This document shows positions 25,000 through 38,165 of a DNA stretch of 64,000 bases, piece after piece. How positions within the stretch are numbered: the first letter of the stretch is position 1; the number at the start of each line of letters is the position of its first letter. The stretch comes from Antedon mediterranea. Its lineage: Eukaryota > Echinodermata > Crinoidea > Comatulida > Antedonidae. Below the pieces are notes generated by a model. The model saw only the letters and a list, made by a program, of their open reading frames with translations. It did not search any database and was not told the DNA's origin. The stretch spans positions 21,829,001-21,893,000 of the forward strand of contig NC_092673.1 of NCBI RefSeq assembly GCF_964355755.1, given 5' to 3'. The translations under genes were made by a program, and so were the position numbers.

Positions 25000-25700
25000 A
25001 GCTGGGGTACATTTTAAGGCACAACACATCAACTATTTAACAGTACTAATTATATATAAATCTAATTATTATTTCAATCAAACATTAACAGTTTTGGAAA
25101 ATAATTGAAAGCAAAAAAATACTATTTATCTTCTTCATTAGGAACGTCAAAAATGTTCTTCTGCAGTTACTGCAGTAACTATATTTCGTTTACTCTAACT
25201 GCCTCAAAATTATTGAAAAAATAAATCATGTTATTGCAGTAAAAAAATGTACTAATATCAAATAATGTTTAAAAAAGTTCCTTTTAATGAATAAACAAAA
25301 TCTTTAACAACTTCCCCCCACCCCACCCACTTTTCATCAAATACCATTCCATGACTGGCCTTTTAATTATAAAAGGTAATAATCATCATATTATTAAGCT
25401 TTATATCATATTCATTACATTACTATACTTCTTCCACAATATATACAATCTTTATACAATATATATTATAACATATTATAACATAAATATATATGCGAGG
25501 TAAACATATGAATATGGATGGATTGAATAATATCTTAGTAATTACAATATTAAGGTAATATAGAATATTTTTTACATTATATAATTATACCTCTACTAGT
25601 AGTAAATGAGCACAAGAACAATGTGGTAGCCTTTCTAGTAAAATCTTAGCACACATCCAAACGCGTATATAATCACCAGTTACTGTACTGGCTTTTGTTA
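25000..25700. other. AT-rich intergenic stretch, no gene seen
   Basis: Low-complexity AT-rich DNA with homopolymer and 'atatat' runs. I see no exon-like open frame with splice sites, RNA gene or named repeat. Confidence 0.6.
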
Positions 25701-25706
25701 TTTTAC

Positions 25707-25860
25707 AGGGGCAGATCCAGGGAGGGCTAGGGGAGCACTTCCACTTTTAACAGCTAAAATAACCACTTTTTTTATAACCATCTATTTTTTACAGACTGTT
25801 ATATGTTAGTGCTCCCCTGTTTAGCAAATCCTGGTTCCTCCCCATATATTATAGTAACTG
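25707..25860. mobile_element. hAT-like MITE remnant
   Basis: Left CAGGGGCAGATCCAGGGAGG and right 'agcaaatcctggttcctccc' are imperfectly inverted. The right half repeats 'gtgctcccct', the reverse of 'aggggagcac' in the left half. Confidence 0.45.
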
Positions 25861-25869
25861 GTAAAGAAT

Positions 25870-27425
25870 AAATACCATATTGTAAATATTAAATTAGTAT
25901 TTATAAATTCATATTGTACTACAGTACTGGGTATTTTAATATGAATCATTCAAATTAAATTCTTCATATGAAAATAAACAAGGATGAATATGAAATAATA
26001 AACGGGGCTTATATAGCCTCTAAATAAATGAGGCTTATAATATAACCTATAAATATTAAAATAATTATTAATTAATTAATTAATAAGCGGGTAAAGCTGA
26101 TAATAAAAGCTTATTGTAAGTAAATAATTATAGTATGTGTCATTTTGACAGAAATGAAATTAATATGATTAAGGATATTCATTTAACATAAAGCATTTTG
26201 TAGCCTGTTTAAAGCAATAAGAAATTAACAAGTTCTCTCATCTTAAGTGACAATCTATTACATATTACGATCAAAAGTCCTGTTTACAAAGAATCAAGTT
26301 ACAGTTAATAAATCACTCCCATTTAATATGAAAATGATTACAGCTTTTAATAATCTACTGATGGCATTGTTTACGATACTAAACTAAGTAACTAATGGCT
26401 CAAGGCACAAGCTTTCAGTAACCAAGGTTGAAGACATCATGCAAATAATGATAATATAATTAGAACTATGAATCAATATCTCAACCTTCAGTGAAGTGAC
26501 TTTATAAAACATTTTATATTACTCTATTATAAGCCTGAGGAAAACATTATTTGGATATTTGTCCCATCTGATTTGATTTTATTATATTTTCAAAGTTCAC
26601 CGCAAATTACTCCTGAAATTTCAAATTCCCATTTAGTTCAATTTAGTTTTAATCTTCGTTTGGAAAACATAGCCTTAATCTTTGTGACATATTTATATTT
26701 CAATATTATCCCTTGCCGGAGTTTCTTTCTGTTAGAAGAGACCTATAATGCAATACAAACGATCGCTTCCATTTACCTCTAATTAACAGTAAAATTAATC
26801 GGCAGTTAACTATTATACATAATAAGGAGGATCTGCCGCGCATTTACGTCAGATGTAAGTACTTGAACATTTCATGTATAAACAATTTATTCATGTACGT
26901 AATAATAACACCTCTAAAAATAGTGATCAATGTTACAATGCATAAATGGGTTATTGATTCATATCAATATGATATGATACAAAAACGCATTTTGAGTCAA
27001 CTAGCTTGTGTCCTATTATTCAGTTCAAATTACTCATCATTATAATGATAAGGAAGAATAGAAAAATATGATCTAAGACAATTATTACTGGTCAATGCTA
27101 TTATTATTATTATTTAAATTCTTATTTGTTTTACAGTATTATTACAAAATATCGCACTTATAACATACTCCAATACTGCTGTCCAGGTGGTTTAATTATT
27201 GATGGTGAATTAAATATTATAATGAACTTATATTTATTTTTTGAAAACCGAAAATAAAATCATTCTGAAGTTAATCGGATTTGAAGAACAATGCCATTGT
27301 GAAATATTATTGTTTGAATATTTTCCAACTTAATTATTGAATCATTATTAGTAATATTGCATCTTATTAAAATTATTTTTTATATTTATTAATTACAGTA
27401 CATAAATTATTTAAAACACACTAGT
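25870..27425. other. AT-rich intergenic stretch, no gene seen
   Basis: No coding segment with flanking splice signals, no tRNA-like boxes and no obvious tandem repeat. The short open frames here have no family resemblance. Confidence 0.6.
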
Positions 27426-27428
27426 ATA

Positions 27429-27563
27429 AAGGTCTGTCTACACTATCAAACAAAAAAAATGTGATGTGATGTCATATTACTACCATATTTGGGTATATCA
27501 CTACCATATTTGGGCACATCACACATTTTGTCAAACTAATTTGATATTGTAAACAGAGCTTTA
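27429..27563. mobile_element. MITE family A copy
   Basis: Left end GGTCTGTCTACACTATCAAA, right end TTTGATATTGTAAACAGAGC. The left internal arm is partly deleted. Confidence 0.7.
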
Positions 27564-28274
27564 ATGTGGATGATAAGTATATACATGTTGAAAGGAATTT
27601 AGCTATAAATACAATTTAAAGTTTAATCTGCAGAACCTTGTGCACACTAGAGACAATAGATTTTGAACTAATTCTTTCTTAAGTTCCTTCAAGACTGAAG
27701 TTCTTGGTTCAAGATTAGATGGCCTTGAATCTAAGTTTGCCATAAAGTCTTCTAAAGACTTCAATATAAATATACGAGGCAAAGTAAATGAAATCAATAT
27801 ACTTCACCAACCTCATATAAATATATGAGGTATCAAGTATATTTTTTTTTTATTTGAATGAGAATAAAAACAATTTTTGACTGAAATTGTTATTTTATTA
27901 ATGTTTTCTATGAATTTAAAGGCTTTCACTAGGAATGTCATAAAAGTACCAGCCTGCCTTAATTATTTTAAACACAACAGAATGATCTTTATATCATAAT
28001 ATTATCATAGATTCTAAATAGATATTTATCAATGTTGACCTCTGACATTTCATATCTTTATGATTACCCTGACTTACAAAAAACAAAAGATATATCAATG
28101 ATATTACATTTAAATTAGAATATAATTATTGATATTAATATAAAATCAAGTGCTTATATCTCTTGTTATATTTAGGAAAATTGACAAGGACAACCATAAG
28201 CGAATGAATTCACTATCCTTATCGAAGGTGGCCATCCTGTTTAAAAAAAAAATACTCAAGATGTTCTACGTATA

Positions 28275-28360
28275 CACATAAATCAAAAAGTCTTTGGGAG
28301 TGGAGGATTTGAACCCATGACCATGGTAGCTAAGCATCTTAACCTCCAAGCTACACTCTT
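28275..28360 (-). repeat. tRNA-derived SINE head
   Basis: The minus strand has TAGCTTGGAGGTTAAGATGC (box A-like) and ATGGGTTCAAATCCTCC (box B-like), related to family T at 20025 and 46620. Confidence 0.5.
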
Positions 28361-28574
28361 TATATTTCTTAAAATAAAATAATAAAACCAAATTTCTATA
28401 ACATTAATTACATAAATATACAAAGTATTACAAAAAGCATCAGATCCATTTAGTTATTGATTCATTTTACCAAATTAAAATCAAAATTAATACAGGTAAT
28501 ATCATAATTCTATATTTCATTCCAATGGCAATTTTGAGCTTTAAAAAATTAATGCAGAAGAATATTCATGTCAG

Positions 28575-28915
28575 TGGTTTTATCAGAATTTAACAGAATG
28601 TTCATGTAACAGAATTTAACAGACTGTTATTCAGCTAACAGAATGTAACATTCAGAAACAGAATGTTATTCATGTAACAGAATTTACAGAATGCTATTCA
28701 TAAACAGAATTTTACAGAATGTTATTTAAACAGAATTTAACAGAATGTTATTCATTTATAAAACAGAATTTAACAGAATGTTATTCATGTAACAGAAGTT
28801 AACAGAATGTTATTCATGTAACAGAATTTAACAGAATGTTATTCATGTAACAGAACGTTATTCATGAAACAGAATGTTATTTATGTAACAGAATTTAACA
28901 GAACATTATTATGTT
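28575..28915. repeat. Short tandem repeat, about 29-bp unit
   Basis: Irregular copies of 'aacagaatttaacagaatg' followed by 'ttattcatgt'. It ends about 40 bp from the stop codon of the tincar-like gene, so it may lie in that gene's 3' UTR. Confidence 0.8.
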
Positions 28916-28954
28916 ACCCTTTGTGCACTGTTTTATTTTTAGCAGGAAATATAT

Positions 28955-30948
28955 TCAAACAGGTCGACCATTCATTGAAGTATTTAAGACACCATTTTGA
29001 ATAGGTTCATGTTCTTGTTTTTGATGCAACAGTTGGCACTCTTCTGCCGTTGCTGACCCATTTCGGAGTCTTTTCGGGGAATATTTTTCTGATGCTTGAG
29101 GCATATTGTTTGTCATGTGTAACTTAGGTGACATTTTGACTTCTGTAACATTATCAGTGTTATGTCTTTGGTGGATATCTTGGTTATAATGATTAACAAA
29201 GCTGAGTTTAATGTCGTTTTTCATTCCACTGTCATTGAGAGAACCTGTAGATCCTGCGCTTTGACTAGACTCTTCGTTGACGCTCTGTACATTGTCGAGA
29301 TATGCAAAATTAAAATTCCATTCGCGTTTCAAAGCAAATACAACCCATAAAAATGCCCAGAAGAATATGTAAAATATATCATACAGCATGCAGGCTAATA
29401 GACGTGGGTCACCCTGATGGCGGAATGCTCGTAGATATTCAACTATTAAGGGAGATTTACAAATAATGAAAATTACAAGAACACAGAGGGCGCCCATGTG
29501 CGGTATGTAACCTTGACATCGCAATGCATTACCCTTGTAAACAACGGAACACTTTCCATCTTCTACATTATTTTTACGTTTGCGGAGTTCAGATTCTTTC
29601 ATTCGTGTATATCCATATAAAAACATGACAACAGCACTTAAAAATATTGTGATATTGTTTGTTAGGAATAAACCGACGAGTCCAGCCGCGCTACTTACAA
29701 CGGCTGGTTCCGGTATTCCATATTTGTCCCAGCCGTACGTGTGTAGTTTATAAAGTAAAGATACTCCGATAAATCCAAGTGAATATTGAATAGCGTTGAA
29801 CATCAACTGAACGGAAAGAAGTAAAGCAAAGCCCTTGTGGCAGAACCAGAATACATCACCATACAGAATCGCATACACGACCAACGCAGTGACATAGTTT
29901 ATGTAGTTGATGGTTACCATTGAGACTTTATAAGGTGGTTCTTTCACATGTGGTTTTAAGTCCGGTTGATTAGTATTCATGAGATCTGTATCTATTAACG
30001 GTGGTGGTGATGGGGCCCTGTCCATCTCAATAACTGGTACCAAACTAACTTCAGATCGCCAAATAGATTCTGTGAAAGAAACAAAAAACATAGAAATTGT
30101 TTGGTACCGATCTACAATAGTTAATTTTGATGATAACACAATGAAATCTTAAAATGGTAAATATTTCTATGCCAAACAGTCAAACATCAAGACTGGTTTT
30201 AGTATAAGAATTAATTAATCAATGTTCCAAACTTTGTATTAATGAATATTTTGATATAAATGTATATATAAACATATAGAACACAGTTACAATATGAAGA
30301 GCTATACAAATTGCCATTCAGTCACCTTGGTACAAGAAAGTATGGTTGTAGGTTAAATGTTCTCAGTACGTAGTCCATTATTATAGAGGGGTGCACAAGG
30401 AACTTTTATCTTTTTGCATACATCTCAGGCTATCGTAGTTTATCCAAGTAATACATGCAAGGAATGGTCTCAAATCAATAATACTTACGTGGTGGTAACA
30501 AGCCATGTTCTATTTCTCGAGCTTGTAGAAACATAACCGGAAGTAGAAGACAAAATGCTGATACTATATGCATGGTTGCCCCAACTGGTCCTAGATGTTT
30601 TGTATATCTTCGTACAAACACAAGCTTAGCTTTCAAACCACCTTTCCATTTTGGTGGTCCTTGATCGCCTTTCTCAACCCCGAGTTTTGTCCGATCATTT
30701 GCATTGTTCCCAACTTGGAATATTTGCGTTGGTATGAATAAGATCGTGATAAGTAACGCTGCTGTAACGCAGAGCATGTAAAGACCGAGTTCTGGTTTTG
30801 GTAAAGTTCCGTCGGGCCAGTCCATTTGACGCACACGGTGGTAGTGGTAAAACGCACTTATTACTAGGTAGGCGTGCGTCACCACAACAAACACACAGTA
30901 CCAAATTGACTGTAGACTGTTCAGTTTCAAAGACATTTTCATCGCCAT
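28955..30948 (-). CDS. Tincar-like eight-pass membrane protein
   Basis: Two coding exons: 30489-30948 (ATG at 30948) and 28955-30069 (stop 28955-28957). They join with a split codon to 524 residues. The first exon has a strong acceptor (pyrimidine run then AG at 31000-31001), so 30949-30999 is 5' UTR and at least one non-coding exon lies upstream. Eight hydrophobic segments are visible at about 15-36, 54-76, 119-141, 206-227, 233-258, 276-303, 343-364 and 377-400. Recognition as tincar rests on the N-terminal SLQSIWYCVF stretch, GNNANDRTKLG before the third segment and the eight-pass layout. Drosophila Tincar has eight membrane passes and acts in heart and eye development. This protein is much shorter than the fly one, and the Ser/His/Asn-rich tail (about 410-524) is not conserved-looking. 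Function in this organism is unknown. Confidence 0.65.
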
Positions 30949-31009
30949 TTTTTCTCAAATCGAATGACAGCACACACAAGATGATTACATCAACTCAATC
31001 TAAAGAAAA

Positions 31010-32090
31010 AAAAAACAATAATTAATGTTAAAAATATTAATTAAATGTATTAGTATGCTTCTTTTGTTAGCACAAGTAGATGTGATGTCCTTTTGATGCA
31101 AGTACTATCTTGTACATACTGTACTGTACCCGTCAGTTCCTGGAGTGTGAATGTACCAGGACAACTTGTTAGCTAACTTGTTTATTCAAAGACAATGGAA
31201 TCTATGTCATAACATGATGAGAAAAACCTGGCAAAGTGAAACAGAAAACCGCTTTATTGATAATAATGAATAAATTACTGCAAAGCTAGTGCATTCATTT
31301 TCACAGTACAACATAGTGAGCAAATACTCTACCATAAACCGAAATTAGTAAAATTACAAGGACCACTGTAAATAGGTTGATATAAGTGGTGGTTCCATGT
31401 GTATGCAGCTCCTATCTTAATTTATGTATATAGTATCTGGAAATAGTTTTTTACAGTAGAGTATAACAATGACATAAATAAAACCATTGTGTTAAAAAAT
31501 AAGCTAGCTGCTTACAGAATAACAAGGCAGATCAGTGGTATCAAATAGAAATGTACAGACTACTGTACAGGCTTACTCATTTCTATACTACAGTAATTAA
31601 TTTCCGTCGTACTGTAGAAAATTCACAATCATCGTCAAAAAAATCAACTTCCAATGTCACTTATTGTAGCCTACACTCATGCAACATCCTCTTCCTATGT
31701 TAACTATTACTTACATTGAACTTGACAAAAATACTGTACATGTAACTTCCTCCAGAAGGCCTGATGCTGAACGACTTGAAAATACAAGGCTTAAATATTG
31801 ATTGCAACCAAGAGAAGAATTGATTGTTAAGTTGTATCAACAGGCCTAGAAAATCTTGAATTGAATCTGATTGTGTTGTCATAGCAACTCTTTTTCATCA
31901 TCCAACGACAGCTGGATATGTTTGCTGTCCGCTCTAAGATCCCAATATGGATGAATTAACTAAATACCTGTAGCATAGATATTTATTGTATTTTGGATCT
32001 ATTTCTGCTTTTTATGTTTATTGAATAAATAAATAAAAATACTCAGATAAAATTTAAAACAATGCAAAAATTCCCAGGATTTTTTTCCAA
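31010..32090. other. Probable intron or upstream region of tincar-like gene, no further gene seen
   Basis: AT-rich sequence with no supported exon. If the donor at 43728 belongs to this gene, the stretch is part of a ~13-kb intron. Confidence 0.4.
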
Positions 32091-32108
32091 CAAAACAAAT
32101 GTTTAATT

Positions 32109-32652
32109 AAAAATGTATTGTCCCTTTGACTAATTCCCCCAAATTTTTTTTTTTAATTTCGAAAAAAAGTGGGTCATTTTGAAGTATCATAATAGTTATT
32201 AACTAGTTAATTAGTAAAAAAAAAAAAATAATTTAACCGAAATACAGATGTTTTTTTGTTCAAAAAATAACTTTGACTTCCAGTCAAAGTTTTCAATCAA
32301 AACATATCCCATAATGCAATGCGCTTGTTTGGCTACTCTGTATGCATAATCATAAAACTTCCTCGCGATCTGTGTGAAAACACCTTCTCAACCGTGATGA
32401 GTTGTAAACAATCCTAATTAGCATATGCATAATGCATACTCATGGTTTGAAATCTTTGTTTACTTTCGCTTGCGACGATTTCTCAGACGAAATGTAATCT
32501 AATTAATTTACCTGTTAATTACGTAAACTGTTGTTTTTGGCTCGAATTTTCGACTTAAAGTGAATAACTTTAATATTACTTTGATATGGCCAATTTAAAT
32601 TTAGAATATTTTTTTTTTCATTTTTTGTGTTTCAAGGGACAATACATCTTTA
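32109..32652. mobile_element. TIR element, family B
   Basis: Left AAATGTATTGTCCCTTTGA and right TCAAGGGACAATACATCTTT are inverted. The interior is non-coding. The same ends define elements at 36453, 51503 and 63503. Confidence 0.7.
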
Positions 32653-32860
32653 ATATACATTTTTTGAAACACATGTTTTGTAGTGTGTACTGTAGTTTAT
32701 AGGTAACATTACTTATTTTATTAAAACAATTGGTCCTAATCATCTCATTGAGGCCTTTAAAAAAATAGAAACAAGGGGGAGGAAGTGTCCCCTATTAGTA
32801 CTGTGGTTTAGATTTGTTCACAATAGTTATTCATACTGTAATCCAGTAGATGGATTCATT

Positions 32861-33003
32861 AAGCTCTGTCTACACTATCAAACTACAGTAGTTTGACAAA
32901 AAAGTGTGATGTGCCCAAATATGGCAGTGATTGCTTAAATATGGTAGTGATATGACATCACATTTTGTTGTCACATAAAGTTTGATAGTGTAGACAGAGC
33001 TTT
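32861..33003. mobile_element. MITE family A copy with intact ends
   Basis: Left AAGCTCTGTCTACACTATCA, right TGATAGTGTAGACAGAGCTT: perfectly inverted 20-bp termini. Confidence 0.8.
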
Positions 33004-33430
33004 AGGGATAGGGTTCCTAAATTCCGATAATTATAACTAAACTACTGTATGCAAAAGATAGAACATCAGATTAAGTTCAGCCCTTCATTTCACCATTTTC
33101 AATCTTGGATCCATCACTGAACTTTCCTAGGAACTTCCCTCTTGGGGATTTTGTACTGGTAAAATATGTTTAATTATTATCCAGTTTATTCTTGCACAAT
33201 TTCAAAATATTTCACTAAATGTAAACAGTATGACTTCAAATTAAATTAAAACGAATATGAAGCTAGGTTGTTAAGCAACAGCATAGTACCGTCTTATAAA
33301 AAAAAGCATTAAACATTGTAATCTTGGAGCTTCTTAATATTGCTCAAAAGCACTTAATTTTAATCAACGCATACCACACATTTATACTGATTGATACTGA
33401 TAGTAAATAAACAGTAAGAAAATTCTTCTT

Positions 33431-33535
33431 GGATAAGGACTATAAACCATAGTACACAGTTATAACCAGTGTTATAACCAGTGTACACAGTTATACCAGT
33501 ATAACCTGCACTTTAAAGAACCCAGTTCATCATTC
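33431..33535 (+). repeat. Family S SINE fragment
   Basis: Contains 'ggataaggactataaacca', duplicated 'gttataaccagtgt' blocks and 'aagaacccagttcatcattc', matching the tail of the copy at 59218-59530. Confidence 0.55.
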
Positions 33536-33659
33536 TAGACAAGACATATAATAGAATTTAGTAACTTTTTTTTCATAAAAAATACTAAAATTCAGTACTG
33601 TACAGTAGGTACTGTAGTCACTGTGATGAATACGTAAACTTACCTAAAGTTAAGGACTC

Positions 33660-33990
33660 TCTCTCTCGAGAGAGAAGACAAAATGGCTTACAAACATACC
33701 ATTATAAAATGGTTAACAACGAAATAAACATTAATCTGCAGCCTGTACCAAAAGTGAAGGAGCAAGAATGGATCAAAATGAAATCACACACAGTTTAGTC
33801 ATGAAATATACTCATTCCTTCCAGAAAACAATGAAGAAGTGGAACAAACTGCCCTAAAAAGCTGTAGATTCAAGAGTGTTGTTAACATTGAGCTATGCCT
33901 AGATAATTCAAGGAGATTTATCTTGAATTAAGCCACTCCTCCAAGGTCTCTAGACAGACTTCCAGTAGAGGGCAACCATCAAGTACCAAG
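33660..33990 (+). mobile_element. Degenerate LINE reverse-transcriptase C-terminus
   Basis: Across frameshifts I read remnants resembling the usual 'SF(F)P.T...WN.LP....' LINE end near 33805-33870, followed by 'ccactcctccaaggtctcta' and 'gacttccagtagagggcaac'. The latter recurs in reverse near 44860-44900. A perfect CTCTCTCGAGAGAG palindrome is at its left edge. Confidence 0.4.
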
Positions 33991-34049
33991 TACACAGCAG
34001 ATATTACTAATTCAGCTTAGGACTTGCTTAAATACACTTTGTTGATTTA

Positions 34050-35185
34050 CTATTATACTACGGTATACACTAGTATATACTTCTTAAATGATGTTAAATT
34101 ATTGGTGGACATAAAATAACACAGTTATTTGTAAAGTATTGGAATGTCCCACCTACAAAAAAATGTCATATTGTGGTTCTGCTCAATTTTATTAATTTAC
34201 AGTAAGCTTGAGTTATTGTATAGGAATTTATCAACAATACAACAATTGCTGTCTGTGGTAATCTACTGTATTCCAGTTGATTTCATAAAATGAATACAAA
34301 AAAACCACACAAAACAGGTATTATACAATACTCAAGTATGACAAACACAAACAGTGAAAGAATACAACTTGATGAGTCAATAAATACAGTAGGAATAATT
34401 TGACAATACAATGATTTAATATTTAGTTCCACACAGGACTAAAAGACAGAGACTATACTTTATTTCTTATATCTAGTAGTAGTACACATGATAATACTCG
34501 GTTTAAAACTACAGTACTGTACAATACAGGAGAGGTAATAAATTATCATCAGTCGTTTTTATTACATAGGCTAACGTCACAGCACATGTATCATGGAGTA
34601 AAGAATAACTCCATGCATGTATTAACTAGGGAATACGTAGATTCCTATGATGATGATGCCATCCATGGGTACAACATTAATCTCCAACACGTATGAACTA
34701 TAAATAATGTCGCTGTATATTTTAAATTGTTTTCAATTTCCATAGCAACAAACAGGTTAATCAAAACTGTATAATGTACCAAACATCTACATATTCATAC
34801 CATTATATTCAGTATTGAAAAATGTAACATACTTTTTTTTAAAGAAATATTAAGAAATCTAAATGAATTTATTTCTGATGATAATTGATTTGCATTTACA
34901 ATTGAAATATATTTACATAAGAGAGGAAGTTTTGTACTGTATATTATTATGCATTGCTACTGCACACATCACATACAGTACTGTATGCATACACAGTATG
35001 CAAACATACACAGTATGCAAACTACTTTTGAACCCCGTGCCCTGAGGCAGGTACAGTACATTTGCTAAAGTGTATTTACTGTATAGAGATTAACAAATAC
35101 TGTATACAGTACTGTATTTTTTATCACTCGCAGTACACTGTACTAAAGTATTCTTCAGAATACAAACCTTATATACTGTACATTC
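34050..35185. other. Intergenic or intronic stretch dense in TACTGTA/TACAGTA motifs
   Basis: No gene seen. The motif tactgta/tacagta recurs many times, often as the palindrome 'tacagtactgta', most densely at 34930-35180. Confidence 0.5.
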
Positions 35186-35189
35186 ATTG

Positions 35190-35402
35190 TATTATGAATC
35201 TTCCTGTACATATCCGTAAAAATTATGAGACACTTAGTCAAGTTGAATTTAAACATCTTCTATATAACTTCTATTGTAACATAGTTTTTTAGCTTTTATT
35301 TTTCTTGTATTTTTTTTCAAATCTGGACCTCTTGGGAGACCAGTACTTGTGTATTGAAAGAGCTATTCCAGAATAAAGACAGATTTGTATTGTATTGTAT
35401 TG
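35190..35402 (+). mobile_element. LINE 3' end with (ttgta)n tail
   Basis: 35199-35292 translates as LPVHIRKNYETLSQVEFKHL plus a short end and stop, resembling a LINE ORF2 C-terminus. A UTR follows, ending 'ccagaataaagacagat' and tandem ttgta units. Confidence 0.55.
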
Positions 35403-35409
35403 TAACTAT

Positions 35410-36440
35410 GTTTACTCAAATGATAACAAATAAAAGAATAACTTAAATCTACGATGACAATATAACGATCAAGCCAGTATGTAAACATGCTTTGATTGCG
35501 AAACAGTGATTAAAAAACATCAGAGGGCAGGTGGCGTGATTAAAAGTGGATAGAAAAAAATCTATTCTACAGTGTTTTACACTATTTACATAAAAATATA
35601 TTGATTTTTAATAATCACTTTCATAATATAAAATATGCAATAAGTCCTGTAATTATGCCTTTTATTCATATTATTGTGTTTTTCTAACATCAACTGAATT
35701 AATTTAATAATTGTTTCATGACACCATTCAACATACAGTAAGTGGCAAATATTGCACAAAGTGTATGCTGTGACCTTGTTGTACACATTGACCATTCGCA
35801 AATCAGTTCTCTACTAGTAATAGTACAGTAGTACTGCAGTAAGTAACTATTAATGGTCAGATGGTGAGAAAAAAAACAATGATTTAAACAACTTGAGCAT
35901 TATTAACCATTCAGCCAATCAACTAGCTTACGAGCAGAGTCGATTTATTATGCCCTCTATTTGTCAATTATTGTATACGACTATAGTATGACCACTATGT
36001 TTAATGTACTGTACTTGTCAGTGTCAATCAAGCCCAACATTTGTAATTTGTATTCATGTACTGTATTCTGGACAAGGAAAAAATGACCAATTCACAATAG
36101 AAACATAAAACCTGAACACTTTAAATACCATTTCTTTCTATCCATAACTACTATACGAAACCATGGAGGAAAAAATAATAATTTTTTTTCCTCCATGAGG
36201 AAACCAAATGTTAATGGGAATAAAAGACAACACATTATTAAATATTCTTTGATCTCTGTAGGTTAATCTATTTTGCACAACAGCATGGTTTTCTCATTTG
36301 CTTTATCCTCCATAATATTGGATAAAAAAATCAATAATATTTATACAGTGAGGCAATGCAAATATTGTTTTGTAATATGTACAGGCATTATACTATTATT
36401 AGTATTACTGTACAACAGCAATTTCAAAATTTGGAATAAT
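35410..36440. other. AT-rich stretch, no gene seen
   Basis: Contains scattered TACTGTA motifs and no supported exon, RNA gene or tandem array. Confidence 0.5.
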
Positions 36441-36452
36441 ATATTATTTAGA

Positions 36453-37433
36453 TGTACAGTATTGTCCCCCAAAAACATGAAAAATGAAGATTAATTAAAA
36501 TCAGACTTTGAATAAGTTATTTTGTAGTTTTAATAAAGTTAATCACTTTCGTAGAAAATAAAACGAACAAAAATAATGTTTTCACTTATAAAATGAAAAA
36601 AAAATTTGTTAAAGCCCCCTTCCCTACGGTTTTTAGATCTAATTTAAGATCACAAACTATATTTAATGTAAAAATAATACTATATGGTCCTATTGCGATA
36701 ACTTTTTTGGTCTTTAAACGGTTAAAAATGTGAAAAATAAGTTGATTCTAATAATTATAGCGGCCCGCTATAAATCCCAAAATGCATTGCGCGCGGATTG
36801 ATATTTTTGTTTTTCACCTGTAATTCGACTTTTCGATCGATCGTGAGGCCAAAACAAATGGAAGACTCCTAACTTTTCAGCGAAAATACCGGGTTTTCCC
36901 CAATTTGTATCAACGGAGTCTGGCAAAAATAGAAAGACAATTAATGCAGCAACTATACAACGTCAGGCTAGGTATATAGCTAGCGTATGATGTTCGTACG
37001 TTACCGATGTTTACCAGCTAGGCCTAAAAAACTAAGCCTAGCTAGGCTAGGCCTAAGACCGTCCACAAGAGGTCGATCGCCGCGAGCTACTTAGGTAGTG
37101 CATTGTTTCTCACTTTTTATCATAATTTACCATAAAACGTACATTTAAGACAAGGAATGACATGGTTTAATGTTTTAAAAGTGATATATATGTATTATTT
37201 TCCAAAAAAACGTCCAAAATTGCAGGGAAGGGGTCTTTAAATTCAACCAAACACATTGGGTTTTACTATTTTTTTGCTTTACATTTCTTTATTTTTTCCA
37301 GGAAAATAAAATTTGTTTTTATCCAATTTTTGGTCAAAGTTAATAACTATTATGTGATATTAATATGGCATTATTCAACAACAAAAAATGTTTAAGAATT
37401 ATTTTTTCAGGGGGACAATATTATCTTTAACAT
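36453..37433. mobile_element. TIR element, family B, disrupted by a nested element
   Basis: The left end contains GTATTGTCCCCCAAAAACAT and the right end CAGGGGGACAATATTATCTT, matching family B. The element is interrupted between about 36610 and 37242 by a different TIR element. Confidence 0.6.
36610..37242. mobile_element. Nested TIR element, family C
   Basis: Left TTAAAGCCCCCTTCCCTACG and right TTGCAGGGAAGGGGTCTTTAA are inverted. The interior is more GC-rich and contains AGGCCTA motifs. No transposase seen. Confidence 0.6.
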
Positions 37434-37924
37434 TGTTCTTTATTTTAAAACACACTGTCAGTTTGTTGTCTATATAGAAATATCATACTACAGAAAAAAC
37501 TAAAAAAACATTCTGCATTGAATGGTTAAAAAACTGTATAAACTAGCCACCAATAATAGTTAAATAAATTAAGTTTTAATCATTCATTAAAAAAAAAGTG
37601 ACTGCTGCAATTTAAAATGCGTGTACTCCTCTATTCAAAATTATAAAAGAACAAAACATTAAAGAATTAATTTCCTTACTACTACGTACTATTAATTGTG
37701 GAGTTTATTATGGATTATAGAAAGTTCGGATTAAGTACTCTCTAAAAAGAGATGTACCTGAATTCAACGGTGTCATCATGAGTTTGTTAGATTTACTTAC
37801 AGTATTCAACAGAGTTCAATAGAACAATTACAGTTAGGAAAACAAATTAAAATATCTTTGTAAGTTCCACAATCAATAAATTGATTAATACGGAGCTAGA
37901 AAGCCTACTTTTATATACTGTAGT

Positions 37925-38165
37925 GGCTGTGTGTGACAGTACCTGTTGAACTAATAAACGCCAGGATAACCCCTTACTCTTTTCGAAAGATGTACTAGGT
38001 TCTTTAAAGGACAAATGAGCATTTTGTGTACATTGGACCTACGGTATAGTCCTTATCCGAGAAGACTTGTTCTTCCACTAGAACCATGGAGCGAGTGAGG
38101 CTCGAACCATTGCCGATGTTATGGCTACATATTACGGTTCCACTGTCTTAAACTGCTCAGTTACT
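37925..38165 (-). repeat. Family S SINE copy
   Basis: Shows 'ggataaccccttactctttt', 'gtgtacattggacctacggt', 'tagtccttatccgagaa' and the reversed box A-like 'actgtcttaaactgctcagt'. Confidence 0.55.

Noticed and set aside
33655-33672. CTCTCTCGAGAGAG palindrome as a regulatory site
   Set aside because: A short simple-sequence palindrome at the edge of a LINE remnant, with nothing else to suggest function.
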